A stretch of 64,000 nucleotides of DNA from the IMG/VR virus record IMGVR_UViG_3300030098_007087, positions 1 to 64,000 of that record. One strand, given 5' to 3'. Below, in pieces: positions 30,702-40,377 of this stretch (positions are counted from its first letter, which is position 1; each line of letters starts with the position of its first letter). Position numbers and translations under genes: made by a program. The notes under the pieces were generated by a model. The model was not told the origin of the DNA. It was given only the letters and a program-made list of their open reading frames with translations, and did no database searches. This stretch comes from a virus.

Positions 30702-31970
30702 GTGAGCGATAAAAAAACGATCCTAGTCCTTAGTGATCACCCCTTAAGTCCTTCGGGCGTCGGAATTCAAACAAAATATATGATAGAAGCAATGCTAAAA
30801 ACAGGAAAGTATAGATTTTTCTGTCTTGGAGGTGCAATCAAACATGAGGATTATCGTCTTGTAAAGACGGAACAATGGGGAGATGATTGGATAATTCAAC
30901 CTATTGACGGCTATGGGACTCCCGATATGATCAGGTCGATCATTAGGAATGAAAAGCCGTGCATGTTATGGTTTATGACAGACCCTAGATTTTGGGGATG
31001 GCTGTGGCAGATGGAGGATGAGATTAGACCTTTGGTGCCAATGATTTATTATCATGTTTGGGATAACTTCCCAGCACCAATCTATAATAAGCCATGGTAT
31101 GAGTCAACTGATTCCATCGCTTGCATATCAAAAGTTACGGAACAAGTCGTCAATGAGGTTGTGCCAGACCACAAAGATGTTTGTTATTTACCACACACAG
31201 TAGATACAAATATTTTTCAAAAGCTAGATGATAAAGAGATACAAGAGCGTAAAGAAAATGGGTTCTCTGCTCTAGACAACGTGAAAGATAGAGTTGTTTT
31301 CTTTTGGAATAATAGAAACGCTAGGCGTAAGCAAAGCGGGTCGCTAATATATTGGTTCAAAGCATTTTTAGATGAAGTGGGGCATGATAAGGCAACATTA
31401 TTGATGCATACAGATCCTAAAGATGTCCATGGACAAGATCTTGAATACATCATTCACCATTTAGGATTGGATGATGGGCAAGTATTTCTTTCAAGACAAA
31501 AAATTGGACCAGAGGAATTAGCTATAATGTATAACATCTCTGACTGTACAATTAGTGTGTCAGATGCAGAAGGTTTTGGTCTTGCAACTTTAGAGTCTCT
31601 TGCATGTGAAACGCCCATTGTGGTCACTATGACAGGTGGACTTCAAGAGCAGGTAACTGATGGAGAAAATTGGTTTGGAATTGGATTAGAGCCAACCTCA
31701 AAAGCAATTATTGGATCACAAGAAATCCCGTTCATTTATGAAGATAGGCTATCACAAGAGGTCGTGGTAGATGCCCTAAAGAAAATTTACAATATGTCAA
31801 AGCAAGACAGGGCAAAGCTGGGCAAAGCCGGAAGAGATCACGTATTAAAAAACTACAGCCCAGAAAAATACGCCAAAGAATGGGAAGAGACTTTAGATAG
31901 AGTTATTGAAAAGCACGGCTCTTGGGATACGAGAAAAGGCTACAAAGCATGGGAGTTGATCGAGGTATAA
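30702..31970 (+). CDS. GT4-type glycosyltransferase (422 aa)
   Basis: GTG 30702 has a GAGGT site; the longer frame from 30663 overlaps the nuclease end. N-terminal domain opens ILVLSDHPLSPSGVGIQTKY. The C-terminal GT-B domain has the family motif DAEGFGLATLESLACETPIV and GRDHVLKNYS near the end. A retaining glycosyltransferase using an NDP-sugar is expected. First gene of the glycan island, paired with the similar enzyme that follows. Confidence 0.85.
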   Translation: MSDKKTILVLSDHPLSPSGVGIQTKYMIEAMLKTGKYRFFCLGGAIKHEDYRLVKTEQWGDDWIIQPIDGYGTPDMIRSIIRNEKPCMLWFMTDPRFWGWLWQMEDEIRPLVPMIYYHVWDNFPAPIYNKPWYESTDSIACISKVTEQVVNEVVPDHKDVCYLPHTVDTNIFQKLDDKEIQERKENGFSALDNVKDRVVFFWNNRNARRKQSGSLIYWFKAFLDEVGHDKATLLMHTDPKDVHGQDLEYIIHHLGLDDGQVFLSRQKIGPEELAIMYNISDCTISVSDAEGFGLATLESLACETPIVVTMTGGLQEQVTDGENWFGIGLEPTSKAIIGSQEIPFIYEDRLSQEVVVDALKKIYNMSKQDRAKLGKAGRDHVLKNYSPEKYAKEWEETLDRVIEKHGSWDTRKGYKAWELIEV

Positions 31971-31971
31971 A

Positions 31972-33243
31972 ATGAAAAAAAAGATTTTAGTGAAAGGACC
32001 AATATTGTCTAGAAGTGGATACGGAGAGCAAACAAGGTTTGCGATAAGATCTCTCCGAAGTTATGAAAAATATCTTGATATTTTTATTATTCCTACTTCG
32101 TGGGGAAAAACTGGCTGGGTGTGGGAAGAGAGCGAAGAGAGAGAGTGGATAGATGAGAGGATCAAACAAACTGCGTTTTATATCAATCAAGGAGGCAGCT
32201 TTGACATCTCCTTACAAGTTACAATTCCAAACGAGTGGGAAAAGCTAGCTCCTATAAACATCGGATACACTGCTGGAATTGAAACAACAAAGGTAGCACC
32301 TCATTGGATTGAAAAGTCTTACTTGATGGATAAAATCATCGTGGTATCTAATCACGCAAAAGAGGTTTATGAAAACACCAGCTATACCGCCCATGATAAA
32401 AGCACCGGAAAAGTTGTCAATGATTTCAAATGCCAAACACCAATCGAAGTTGTAAACTATCCAGTTCGAGAACTAGGCAGTCCTGATGGCTTAGACATCG
32501 AATTAGAGACAGATTTTAACTTCCTAGTTTCATCTCAATGGGGTCCAAGAAAAAATATAGAGAACACAATTAAGTGGTTTGTTGAAGAATTTCATGATCA
32601 AGAAGTTGGTCTTGTTGCTAAATTGAATTGGCACAATGATTCTCTGAATGATAGAATCGGCACCACAACTAGACTTAAGCGCCTTCTATCCACGTATGAA
32701 GGTAGGAAGTGTAAGGTGTATCTCTTGCATGGATCTTTCAAAGATCAGGAAATGGCTAATCTTTATGTCCACCCAAAAATCAAGGCTTATGTTTCCCTAA
32801 CTCATGGTGAAGGGTACGGATTGCCCCTTTTTGAAGCAGCATATCACGGGTTACCAATTATCGCACCAGATTGGAGTGGACATTTAGACTTTCTCTATAT
32901 GCCAGTAAAAGATAAGAAAACTAAAAAAGAAAAAATGAAATCAATGTTTACAAAGGTTGATTACAAACTTGCTCCAATTCCACAAGAAGCTGTTTGGGAC
33001 GGCGTTCTTCAAGAAGATTCTATGTGGTGCTATTCGGACCAAGGTTCTTATAAAATGAAATTGCGAGAGATGAGAAACAAATACACTCACAAAAAGAAGC
33101 AAGCTGAAAAGTTACAACAATGGATTTTAGAAAATTTTGAAGCCTCTAGGATGTATGATAAATTTGCTAATGCTGTTGTTCCATTCAAAGAGTTTGAAGA
33201 AGCTGAAAAAGAAATCGACTCTCTTCTAGAGGGTATTATATGA
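31972..33243 (+). CDS. GT4-type glycosyltransferase (423 aa)
   Basis: Opens ILVKGPILSRSGYGEQTRFA, similar in design to the preceding enzyme. GT-B catalytic region: VSSQWGPRKNIENTI, and HGEGYGLPLFEAAYHGLPII followed by DWSGHLDF. A lysine-rich insertion (DKKTKKEKMKS) lies near residues 315-325. One base separates it from the preceding stop, and its stop overlaps the next start. Donor and acceptor unknown. Confidence 0.85.
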   Translation: MKKKILVKGPILSRSGYGEQTRFAIRSLRSYEKYLDIFIIPTSWGKTGWVWEESEEREWIDERIKQTAFYINQGGSFDISLQVTIPNEWEKLAPINIGYTAGIETTKVAPHWIEKSYLMDKIIVVSNHAKEVYENTSYTAHDKSTGKVVNDFKCQTPIEVVNYPVRELGSPDGLDIELETDFNFLVSSQWGPRKNIENTIKWFVEEFHDQEVGLVAKLNWHNDSLNDRIGTTTRLKRLLSTYEGRKCKVYLLHGSFKDQEMANLYVHPKIKAYVSLTHGEGYGLPLFEAAYHGLPIIAPDWSGHLDFLYMPVKDKKTKKEKMKSMFTKVDYKLAPIPQEAVWDGVLQEDSMWCYSDQGSYKMKLREMRNKYTHKKKQAEKLQQWILENFEASRMYDKFANAVVPFKEFEEAEKEIDSLLEGII

Positions 33244-34100
33244 GTAAAAAATATATTTTCATAGCCGATATGTTTTCCAGTGATTATATCGGCGGCGCTG
33301 AATTATCTACTGAAGCTTTGATGCAAAAGGCAATCAACTCTAAACTGCCGGTATTTAAAATCCATTCGCATAAAGTTACTAAAGATTTTTTAGAGGAAAA
33401 TAAAGATTATCATTTTGTAGTTTGCAATTTTTCTAATTTAGGCGACCTAGAAAAAGTGCATATGTGTAAAAACAATTCATATTCAATAGTTGAATATGAT
33501 TATAAGTTTTGTAAATATAGATCTATAGAAAAACACTTTGCAGCAGAAAACAAAGAGTGTGACTGTATCTCTGATAATGCTATGAAATCGAACATTGCAC
33601 TGTACGCATATGCAGAGAAAATTTGGTTTATGAGCGCAAAACAAAGAGAGATTTTTATTGAAAGAATGAAGTTTCTATCTGACAGAGAATCCGAGGTGCT
33701 TAGTTCTATTTTTCACGATGGAGACATTAGATTCATAGAATCTTTATCTCATAATGAAAAAAATAATAAATATATCATTTTAGATTCGGATTCTTGGATC
33801 AAAAACACCAAAAAAACTATTGAATTTGCTAAACAAAACAATATAGATTATGAGTTGGTAAAAAACCTCCCTTACCATGAATTGCTCATTAAATTATCCA
33901 CCTCAAAGGGACTCATATTTTTACCATCAGGCGGTGACACTTGCCCCAGAATAACGATAGAGGCAAGATTGTTAGGTGCTGATGTTATTGTAAATGATAA
34001 TGTTCAACATGCAAAAGAAGATTGGTATCAAACAAGTGAATCATGCTTAGAGTATGTAAAAAATACTTCACAAAGGTTTTGGGATTTTTATGAAAAATAA
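33240..34100 (+). CDS. Probable GT-B glycosyltransferase (286 aa)
   Basis: Opens YIFIADMFSSDYIGGAELST, the pattern of a GT-B N-terminal domain. Later LIFLPSGGDTCPRITIEARL fits the nucleotide-sugar site of GT4-like enzymes in reduced form (E in IEARLLGA). It is about 130 residues shorter than its two neighbours. Cys-rich segment ECDC in the middle. Overlaps both neighbours. Function assigned from fold pattern and context. Confidence 0.65.
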   Translation: MSKKYIFIADMFSSDYIGGAELSTEALMQKAINSKLPVFKIHSHKVTKDFLEENKDYHFVVCNFSNLGDLEKVHMCKNNSYSIVEYDYKFCKYRSIEKHFAAENKECDCISDNAMKSNIALYAYAEKIWFMSAKQREIFIERMKFLSDRESEVLSSIFHDGDIRFIESLSHNEKNNKYIILDSDSWIKNTKKTIEFAKQNNIDYELVKNLPYHELLIKLSTSKGLIFLPSGGDTCPRITIEARLLGADVIVNDNVQHAKEDWYQTSESCLEYVKNTSQRFWDFYEK

Positions 34101-34788
34101 AACAATAGTTGTTATGGGAAATGGTCCATCTCTAAAAGATGTTGATTTTAACATGCTGGACGGTTTTGACACCTTTGGACTCAATTCGGCTTACCGCGCT
34201 TATGAGAGAATGAATTGGTGGCCGACTTATCACGGGTGTTTTGATTATCGCGTAACAGATAACCATAAAGAAAGTTTTCAAAACTTAATAAACAATAGTC
34301 CAATAAAAAAATGTTTTTATATAAGAGATTATTTTGGTCCACATGAAAAGTTTCAACACATAAATTTACAAGAATTTGGATCTACAAATAAAATAAATCA
34401 AAGCCCCCAAGATTTTCCATTGTTTCACGATAATGGAAACTCTGGAGCCAATGCAAGCTCTGTGTCAATTTGTATGGGGTATAATAAAATTATCTTACTT
34501 GGGGTTGATTGCAACTATGTTGAATTTATTGATGGTTGCGAAAAAGACGGGGTAGGGCTGAAAATAAAAGAAACACCAAAAGAAAACCCGAATTATTGGT
34601 TTGATGATTATCAACAAGCTGGCGACGAATACAATGTTCCAAGAGGGTTGGATTTTCACTTGCCAACTTGGAACATGTTCGCTTATCGCGCAGCTTATGC
34701 CGGAATAGAGGTTGTAAATTGCAGTCCAGTCACAACTCTCAGATGTTTCAGGAGGCAGGACCTAAAAGAGGCGTTGAATATCTCATGA
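34090..34788 (+). CDS. GNGPS-motif glycosyltransferase, GT42/DUF115-like (232 aa)
   Basis: TIVVMGNGPSLKDVDF at the N-terminus is the nucleotide-binding motif of GT42 sialyltransferases (Cst-I/II) and of DUF115-type proteins. GNSGANASSVSICMGYNKII and LLGVDCNYV match the later conserved region (in GT42, ITSGVYMxxxAxALGYKEIYLxGID). Expected to transfer a CMP-linked nonulosonic acid, consistent with the two CMP-sugar synthetase-like genes nearby. The family choice between GT42 and DUF115 is uncertain. Confidence 0.7.
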   Translation: MKNKTIVVMGNGPSLKDVDFNMLDGFDTFGLNSAYRAYERMNWWPTYHGCFDYRVTDNHKESFQNLINNSPIKKCFYIRDYFGPHEKFQHINLQEFGSTNKINQSPQDFPLFHDNGNSGANASSVSICMGYNKIILLGVDCNYVEFIDGCEKDGVGLKIKETPKENPNYWFDDYQQAGDEYNVPRGLDFHLPTWNMFAYRAAYAGIEVVNCSPVTTLRCFRRQDLKEALNIS

Positions 34789-35207
34789 GTGTTATAGAGA
34801 TTTATTCTAAAATTGAAGAAGACAAACTTCTTCATAAGATAGTAAAAAAAAGTTTATTCGATGAAACTTCTAGACTTGATGTTATTGAAGGCGACAATTT
34901 TTTGCAACTCGCTGTATTGAAAATGGATGAGGGAAAGACTTTTATTCCTCATAAACACATTTACAAGGATTTTGATGATCAAATCATCGCCCAAGAGTCT
35001 TGGGTTGTTGTTAGAGGATCAGTAGAAGTCATATACTATGATTTGGACGACACCATCATATACAAAGAGGTGATAAGGGAAGGAGACTGCTCAATAACTC
35101 TTTTTGGCGGTCACAACTATAAAGTTTTGGAGAATGATACTTGCGTCTACGAGTTCAAAACTGGACCTTATTTTGGTCAAAAGCTGGATAAACAATTTAT
35201 AGAGTAA
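34785..35207 (+). CDS. Cupin-fold protein (140 aa)
   Basis: ATG 34785 overlaps the previous TGA; the longer frame from 34668 is out of context. FIPHKHIYKD and AQESWVVVRGSVEVIYYDLD are the first cupin motif, and EGDCSITLFGGHNYKVL the second. This resembles the WbuC/FdtA-like cupins found in O-antigen loci, which act as sugar epimerases/isomerases or as regulators. Metal-binding His residues are present in the first motif. Substrate unknown. Confidence 0.72.
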   Translation: MSVIEIYSKIEEDKLLHKIVKKSLFDETSRLDVIEGDNFLQLAVLKMDEGKTFIPHKHIYKDFDDQIIAQESWVVVRGSVEVIYYDLDDTIIYKEVIREGDCSITLFGGHNYKVLENDTCVYEFKTGPYFGQKLDKQFIE

Positions 35208-35211
35208 TGTT

Positions 35212-35751
35212 ATGAAAATAAATATGGGTTGTGGCTGGAGAGATTTTGGTGCTGAATGGATACACATCGATGGGGGTGATTATCCTCATTTAGATTATAA
35301 AGATGTCAATGACCTGCAACAGATTAACGATGAAACAATCGAACTTATATATGCTTCTCACGTCATAGAATACTTCGACCGCAATGAAGTAATTGATTTA
35401 TTGAAAGAGTGGAAAAGAGTGCTCAAGAAGGGCGGCATACTGAGAGTGGCTGTGCCAAACTTTGAGATAATCGCAGACCTCTATAATAGCGGAGCATATG
35501 AGTTAGATAGTTTCATTGGACCCTTGTATGGCAAAATGGAAATGGATGGTAAAAGCATATTTCACAAAACGGTTTATGACTTTAGATCGATTGAAAAAGT
35601 GCTAAAAAGTGTTGGATTTACAAATATAAAAAAATACGATTGGAGACACACCGAGCACAGCCACCACGATGACCACTCACAGGCATACTTGCCTCATATG
35701 GACAAGGACAATGGAACTTTGATAAGTTTGAACGTGGAGTGTATAAAATGA
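35212..35751 (+). CDS. Class I SAM-dependent methyltransferase (179 aa)
   Basis: KINMGCGWRDF is the AdoMet-binding motif I (GCGxxxxG type), followed by WIHIDGGDYP (acidic residue for ribose), IELIYASHVIEYFDRNEV and WKRVLKKGGILRVAVPNFE, the type-11 methyltransferase pattern. His-rich C-terminus (HTEHSHHDDHSQ). Probably methylates a sugar in the island. Its stop overlaps the next start (ATGA at 35748). Confidence 0.82.
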   Translation: MKINMGCGWRDFGAEWIHIDGGDYPHLDYKDVNDLQQINDETIELIYASHVIEYFDRNEVIDLLKEWKRVLKKGGILRVAVPNFEIIADLYNSGAYELDSFIGPLYGKMEMDGKSIFHKTVYDFRSIEKVLKSVGFTNIKKYDWRHTEHSHHDDHSQAYLPHMDKDNGTLISLNVECIK

Positions 35752-36350
35752 GCTTTGAATTAGTTAGAGAGTTTGAAAAGCAAATTGCTTCTTTTTTTGG
35801 TTCTCCATATGCTGTTGCCGTGGATTGTTGCACACACGGGCTAGAGCTTTGCTTGCGATACCAAAAAGTGAAGTCTATAACTGTTCCAAAGAGAACATAT
35901 CTTTCTGTTCCAATGTTGGCAAATAAGCTAAATATCGAATTGAAGTGGAAAGATGAGAATTGGGAAAGCTTTTATTATCTAGGTGACACAAACATTATAG
36001 ACGCCGCAGTTTTATGGCAACAAGACAGTTATATCAAAGACACCTTTATGTGTGTTAGTTTTCAATTCAAGAAGCACCTTAGTCTTGGTCGTGGCGGAAT
36101 TATCTTGACAGATAATGAAAAAGCATCTAAAATTTTAAAGAAAATGAGTTATGATGGTAGAGAGGTAAATGACGTGCCTTGGGTGAAACAAGATATAGAA
36201 ATGATGGGCTATCACTATTACATGACTCCCGAGACAGCAAAATTGGGATTAGAAAAGCTACCAGACGCAATTGCAAGCCCAGCAAGGATCTGGGACATTA
36301 ATGAATGGGCTGATCTGACACAAATGAAAATTTTCAAGGAAAACAAATGA
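35748..36350 (+). CDS. Short DegT/DnrJ/EryC1-type aminotransferase-like protein (200 aa)
   Basis: ATG 35748 is used over GTG 35739. VDCCTHGLELCLRY matches the PLP-phosphate turn, and SFQFKKHLSLGRGGIILTDN the PLP-lysine region of sugar aminotransferases. Full-length relatives have about 370 residues; here the C-terminal half is missing and several internal segments are shortened. No frameshift is evident because the gene ends cleanly at an ATGA junction. It may be a minimal active form or a sugar-binding relic. Confidence 0.72.
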   Translation: MSFELVREFEKQIASFFGSPYAVAVDCCTHGLELCLRYQKVKSITVPKRTYLSVPMLANKLNIELKWKDENWESFYYLGDTNIIDAAVLWQQDSYIKDTFMCVSFQFKKHLSLGRGGIILTDNEKASKILKKMSYDGREVNDVPWVKQDIEMMGYHYYMTPETAKLGLEKLPDAIASPARIWDINEWADLTQMKIFKENK

Positions 36351-37315
36351 GTAAAAAAGCTTTGATCACAGGTATATCCGGACAAGACGGTAGTTACCTA
36401 ACTGAATTATTACTATCCAAAGGCTATGAAGTGCATGGTCTTGTCAGGAGGCATTCGGTTGCAGAAAATCAGGATGCCAGACTTCAAAAAATTGAAGGTG
36501 AAGTAAATTGTCATTATGGTGATCTTTTAGACTATCCATCCCTACACAGAGTCATTTCTGATGTAATGCCGGATGAGATATATAACTTGGGGGCTATGAG
36601 TCATGTTAGAATTAGTTTTGATATGCCATCATTCACTATACAAACAAATGCTCTAGGCGTGTTGAACATGCTAGAAGTGTATAGAACAACATGCCCAGAT
36701 GCAAAATTTTATCAAGCTAGCTCTTCTGAGATGTTTGGAAATTCTGTCGATGATGATGGGGTACAGCGCCTGTCAACACCGATGACACCAGTTAGCCCAT
36801 ATGGATGTGCAAAAGTGATGGGCTTCAACCTTGTTCGCCACTACAGAGTTGCTTATGGTCTGCATGCGTGTAATGGCATTTTATTCAACCACGAGTCACC
36901 CCGGAGGGGGTCAAACTTTGTGACAAACAAAGTCGTCAAAGGTGCCGTCGCAATTAAAAAAGGGTTGCAAGACAAGTTGGAACTTGGCAATATGGATTCA
37001 TATAGAGACTGGGGTCATTCCAAGGACTACGTTAGAGCCATGCACATGATTATCAATCATGATAAAGCTGACGAGTTTATTGTTTCTACTGGAGAAACAC
37101 ATTCAGTTAGAGAATTATGTGAAGTTGTTTTCTCAAAACTTGGAATGAATTACGAAGATTATATTGTTCAAAATCCAAAGTTTATGAGACCTGAAGAGTT
37201 GAAGTATCTGAAAGGAGACTCAAGTAAGGCAAGAGAAATATTGGGATGGAAGCCTGAGTACACTTTTGAATCAATGATGGAAGAAATGATAGAAAGATGG
37301 CAAAAAGAATTATAA
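36347..37315 (+). CDS. gmd: GDP-mannose 4,6-dehydratase (322 aa)
   Basis: Extended short-chain dehydrogenase. GISGQDGSYL (residues 9-18) binds NADP, ASSSEMFG gives the catalytic Ser-Glu, and YGCAK gives Tyr152 and Lys156. FNHESPRRG and YRDWGHSKDYV are diagnostic of GMD. It makes GDP-4-keto-6-deoxymannose, the precursor of GDP-fucose, GDP-rhamnose and GDP-perosamine. The DegT-type aminotransferase just upstream would fit perosamine formation. Normal length. Confidence 0.95.
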   Translation: MSKKALITGISGQDGSYLTELLLSKGYEVHGLVRRHSVAENQDARLQKIEGEVNCHYGDLLDYPSLHRVISDVMPDEIYNLGAMSHVRISFDMPSFTIQTNALGVLNMLEVYRTTCPDAKFYQASSSEMFGNSVDDDGVQRLSTPMTPVSPYGCAKVMGFNLVRHYRVAYGLHACNGILFNHESPRRGSNFVTNKVVKGAVAIKKGLQDKLELGNMDSYRDWGHSKDYVRAMHMIINHDKADEFIVSTGETHSVRELCEVVFSKLGMNYEDYIVQNPKFMRPEELKYLKGDSSKAREILGWKPEYTFESMMEEMIERWQKEL

Positions 37316-39222
37316 GAAAAAGGCTTTGTGTTTTACAAGTAGCGCCTGAATTTCCAAATCAGGACCATGTAGAGTATTTTAAGGATAAAGAGGACTGTGA
37401 CTTTTATTTTGTCACCCACGACGCTGAACATGAGGATGCGCTAAAATTTTGCCCTGATACAAAATGGGCACAGACTAGAGATACACTGTGCGAGTTGGTT
37501 CCTAAAGAATATGATTATTACGCATTCATAGATTATGATTATATTTTACGACCACAAAGAAACCTTAGTGTCAAAGAACAGATAATAGAAGATCTTGAAT
37601 ACAACCCAGCAATTCTGACTTATTATCCCGGCAAAAACCTTCAAACTCCGTATGCAACTGATAAAAAGTATTATGAGAGTAGAGATTATTCTTGTATTCC
37701 TTTTACGCACTTTGGATTAAAGGTAATTCACCACTCATTGTTGCAATGGTTTTTCCCTCTTTGTACAAACTTTTCTGTTGATGTTGATTCTTGCCATATG
37801 TTCAATATACAAGAACTGCCATTCATGAAAAATGTAATATGCAGCCACAAAATGATCTACGACAACGGATACAGTAATGAGGAGTCCGAATACAACAAGG
37901 ATGGGGCGTATAGTAAATACAAAATGGATGAAATGTGGAAGTGGATAAAACCTTCTTTCAAAAAACAGAAAGTGTTGAGCATGTTCGCATCACTGCCCCA
38001 AGAGTATAATGACAGCTTGCTTATAAAAAAAGCTTTTGTAAATATCTTTAGAGACAAAGATGTAACACCAGCCTCTTCTCCGCCCGATGTAAATTATTTC
38101 AATAAAGAAAAAATAGAGAACGTTTTTGATCTAGAGCATGAATTCTTTTCAAATAAAGAATTTGATATTGAAAAACAATTCATGGACTTGCATCCAGAGT
38201 TTAGGAGCAAGGTTGAAAATATATTGCGAAGGGATGTTACTTTTGAAACTCTGAAAACCAAAGAAGACCCATGGATAAACATAGTAAAAAATATAAATGA
38301 TGAATTAGGAGAATATAGAAATATAAGTGCGAATGAGTGTGTTGACATTTATCAAACGATGGAAAACAACAATTCTTTATTTATAAAGAATGCACAAACC
38401 AACAAAGATCTGCAAGAATACCTTAGAGGCAAAAGAGTCGCTTTTGTAGGACCTGCGCCGTGTCTTTCTGGGAAAGGCAAAGGAAAGCTAATAGATAGTT
38501 ACGATGTTGTGGTCAGAGTCCAACCAGAAATATGGGACACAAATGATTTTGGAAGCAGGACTGATATTGTTCAAAGTTGCCTAAATTCTAGCTACAGCCC
38601 CAAAGTCGCCAAATTTCTTGAGAGCACCGCTATCGACGAAAGACCAAAATTTATTATTTGCAATGACACTGTTGCGAGAGAATATCCCCACCCCGGCAGC
38701 GGAAATTGGTATTCTGTTGTTAAGGAATACAATGATTATTTAAAAAAATATGGCGTACCTTTAGCACACTTGGAAAATAAAGATGGTACGTGGGAAAGAT
38801 GGGCTTTATACTGGGAGGTATATGCAAAGCCGCATATTGAAAAAGTTGGCAAAAACATGTACACTCATTATAGCGGCAATTTCAACTCAGGTTATGGAGC
38901 ACTAAATATGTTATTAAGTTGCCCACTGAAGGAATTAGCTGTGTTTGGAGTGAATTTTTATAATTTTGGAGTTGTAAAAGACATAAAAGACAAGTATAAT
39001 CCAGCATACATTAACGCGCAAGGAAATGATGGTGCTTATTTAGGACCAGACAAGATCTTGCATGATCAAATATCCCAAATCATGCATTGTGTAAATGTTT
39101 TAGAAAAGGATGATAGATTTATAATGGACCCCGATGTGAAGGGGGGATTGTACGATGATGAATTACACAAGAGAATAAATAAGTTCAAAAAATTACCAAA
39201 AATTTTACACACTACACAATAA
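37297..39222 (+). CDS. Two-domain glycosyltransferase with sialyltransferase-like C-terminus (641 aa)
   Basis: Overlaps gmd by 19 bases. The N-terminal domain (about 1-230) has FIDYDYILRP, possibly the metal-binding DxD of a GT-A enzyme. From about residue 377, RVAFVGPAPCLSGKGKGKLI and DSYDVVVRV match sialylmotif L of GT29 (VGxxxxLxGxxxGxxIDxxDxVxRx), and SGNFNSGYGALNMLL fits motif S. GT29 is mostly eukaryotic, with bacterial and viral relatives. Expected CMP-sialic-acid-type transferase. Linker of about 150 residues unassigned. Confidence 0.75.
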   Translation: MAKRIIRKRLCVLQVAPEFPNQDHVEYFKDKEDCDFYFVTHDAEHEDALKFCPDTKWAQTRDTLCELVPKEYDYYAFIDYDYILRPQRNLSVKEQIIEDLEYNPAILTYYPGKNLQTPYATDKKYYESRDYSCIPFTHFGLKVIHHSLLQWFFPLCTNFSVDVDSCHMFNIQELPFMKNVICSHKMIYDNGYSNEESEYNKDGAYSKYKMDEMWKWIKPSFKKQKVLSMFASLPQEYNDSLLIKKAFVNIFRDKDVTPASSPPDVNYFNKEKIENVFDLEHEFFSNKEFDIEKQFMDLHPEFRSKVENILRRDVTFETLKTKEDPWINIVKNINDELGEYRNISANECVDIYQTMENNNSLFIKNAQTNKDLQEYLRGKRVAFVGPAPCLSGKGKGKLIDSYDVVVRVQPEIWDTNDFGSRTDIVQSCLNSSYSPKVAKFLESTAIDERPKFIICNDTVAREYPHPGSGNWYSVVKEYNDYLKKYGVPLAHLENKDGTWERWALYWEVYAKPHIEKVGKNMYTHYSGNFNSGYGALNMLLSCPLKELAVFGVNFYNFGVVKDIKDKYNPAYINAQGNDGAYLGPDKILHDQISQIMHCVNVLEKDDRFIMDPDVKGGLYDDELHKRINKFKKLPKILHTTQ

Positions 39223-39237
39223 AAAGAGGTTATAAAA

Positions 39238-40377
39238 TTGTCAAAAATAGTAGCAATGATTCCCGCTCGAATGGGAAGCAAAAGAATTCCAAAGAAAAAC
39301 ATACGCCTTTTGAATGGCAAGCCACTGATCCAGTATGCTATTGATGCCGCTAAAGAGGCGGGATGTTTCGATGAGATCTGGGTCAACTCAGAGTCAGATA
39401 TTATTAAAGAGATAGCATTAGAGTCTGATGTCAATTTCTACAAAAGACCAGATGAATTTGCTTCTGATACAGCTAGCAATGATCAATTTACAGAGGATTT
39501 TTTCAACAACGTTGATTGTGATATTGTGATACAAATATTGCCAACATCTCCGTTTATCTCTACGGAAGAGATACAGCAATTTGTACAACAATTTGTCTAC
39601 AACGGCTTAGACACTCTTATATCTATGATTGATGTACAGATTGAGGCGATGTATGATGGTTCGCCAATCAACTTTTTCCAGAAAAAGCAAACACCACCAT
39701 CACAAACTCTAACACCCATCAAGGCATACGGGTGCTCTTTAATGGGGTGGAGAAAAGATAACTATTTGGAAAATATTGAAAAATATGGCGCTGCCTACCA
39801 CGGCGGCGATGGAAAAATAGACTTTTTTACTCTCAAAGGGTATTCGACTGTTGACATCGATAATGAGGAAGAGTTTCAATTAGCTGAAACCGTAGCTCGC
39901 AGCCTTTCTAAAAATAGAAGTTTTGCAAAGCGATACTATGGTCAAGAACACACCGAGGTTGACGTACCAGAAATTTTGTCAAAAGACGGTGTTAAATCAG
40001 CCAGCTATAATTTGGCTAATCAAAAAATTGTAAATATAAAGGATATTGTTGGATCAAACGATGCAAACTCCAGTTGGTGCTACAGGGCGATCAATACGGA
40101 AAACAATAGCGCCACCTTGATTGCTCAAATGCCCGGAGAGGGGAACAGAAGACACTACCATCCAGATTGGAATGAGTGGTGGTATATTCTCAAAGGAGAG
40201 TGGGAGTGGGAGATCGACGGAGAAGTATCTATCGTGAAGGAAGGTGATTTTGTTTTTATACCAAAAGGTGTTGTGCATAAAATCACTGGTCATGGGAAGG
40301 AACAATCTATCCGTTTGGCTGTGAGTCGAGACGATGTTGAGCATACCTATCCGGAAGGAGATCACCACAATGAATAA
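39238..40377 (+). CDS. CMP-nonulosonate cytidylyltransferase (NeuA-like) fused to cupin (379 aa)
   Basis: TTG 39238 with AGAGG upstream. IPARMGSKRIPKKNI (about 8-22) is the CTP-binding loop of acylneuraminate cytidylyltransferase, GKPLIQYAIDAA follows, and VDIDNEEEFQLAE matches the NeuA C-terminal metal site. Residues about 270-370 form a cupin: HYHPDWNEWWYILKGEWEWE and EGDFVFIPKGVVHKI. The fusion couples sugar activation to a probable sugar-modifying or sensing domain. Overlaps the next gene. Confidence 0.85.
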   Translation: MSKIVAMIPARMGSKRIPKKNIRLLNGKPLIQYAIDAAKEAGCFDEIWVNSESDIIKEIALESDVNFYKRPDEFASDTASNDQFTEDFFNNVDCDIVIQILPTSPFISTEEIQQFVQQFVYNGLDTLISMIDVQIEAMYDGSPINFFQKKQTPPSQTLTPIKAYGCSLMGWRKDNYLENIEKYGAAYHGGDGKIDFFTLKGYSTVDIDNEEEFQLAETVARSLSKNRSFAKRYYGQEHTEVDVPEILSKDGVKSASYNLANQKIVNIKDIVGSNDANSSWCYRAINTENNSATLIAQMPGEGNRRHYHPDWNEWWYILKGEWEWEIDGEVSIVKEGDFVFIPKGVVHKITGHGKEQSIRLAVSRDDVEHTYPEGDHHNE

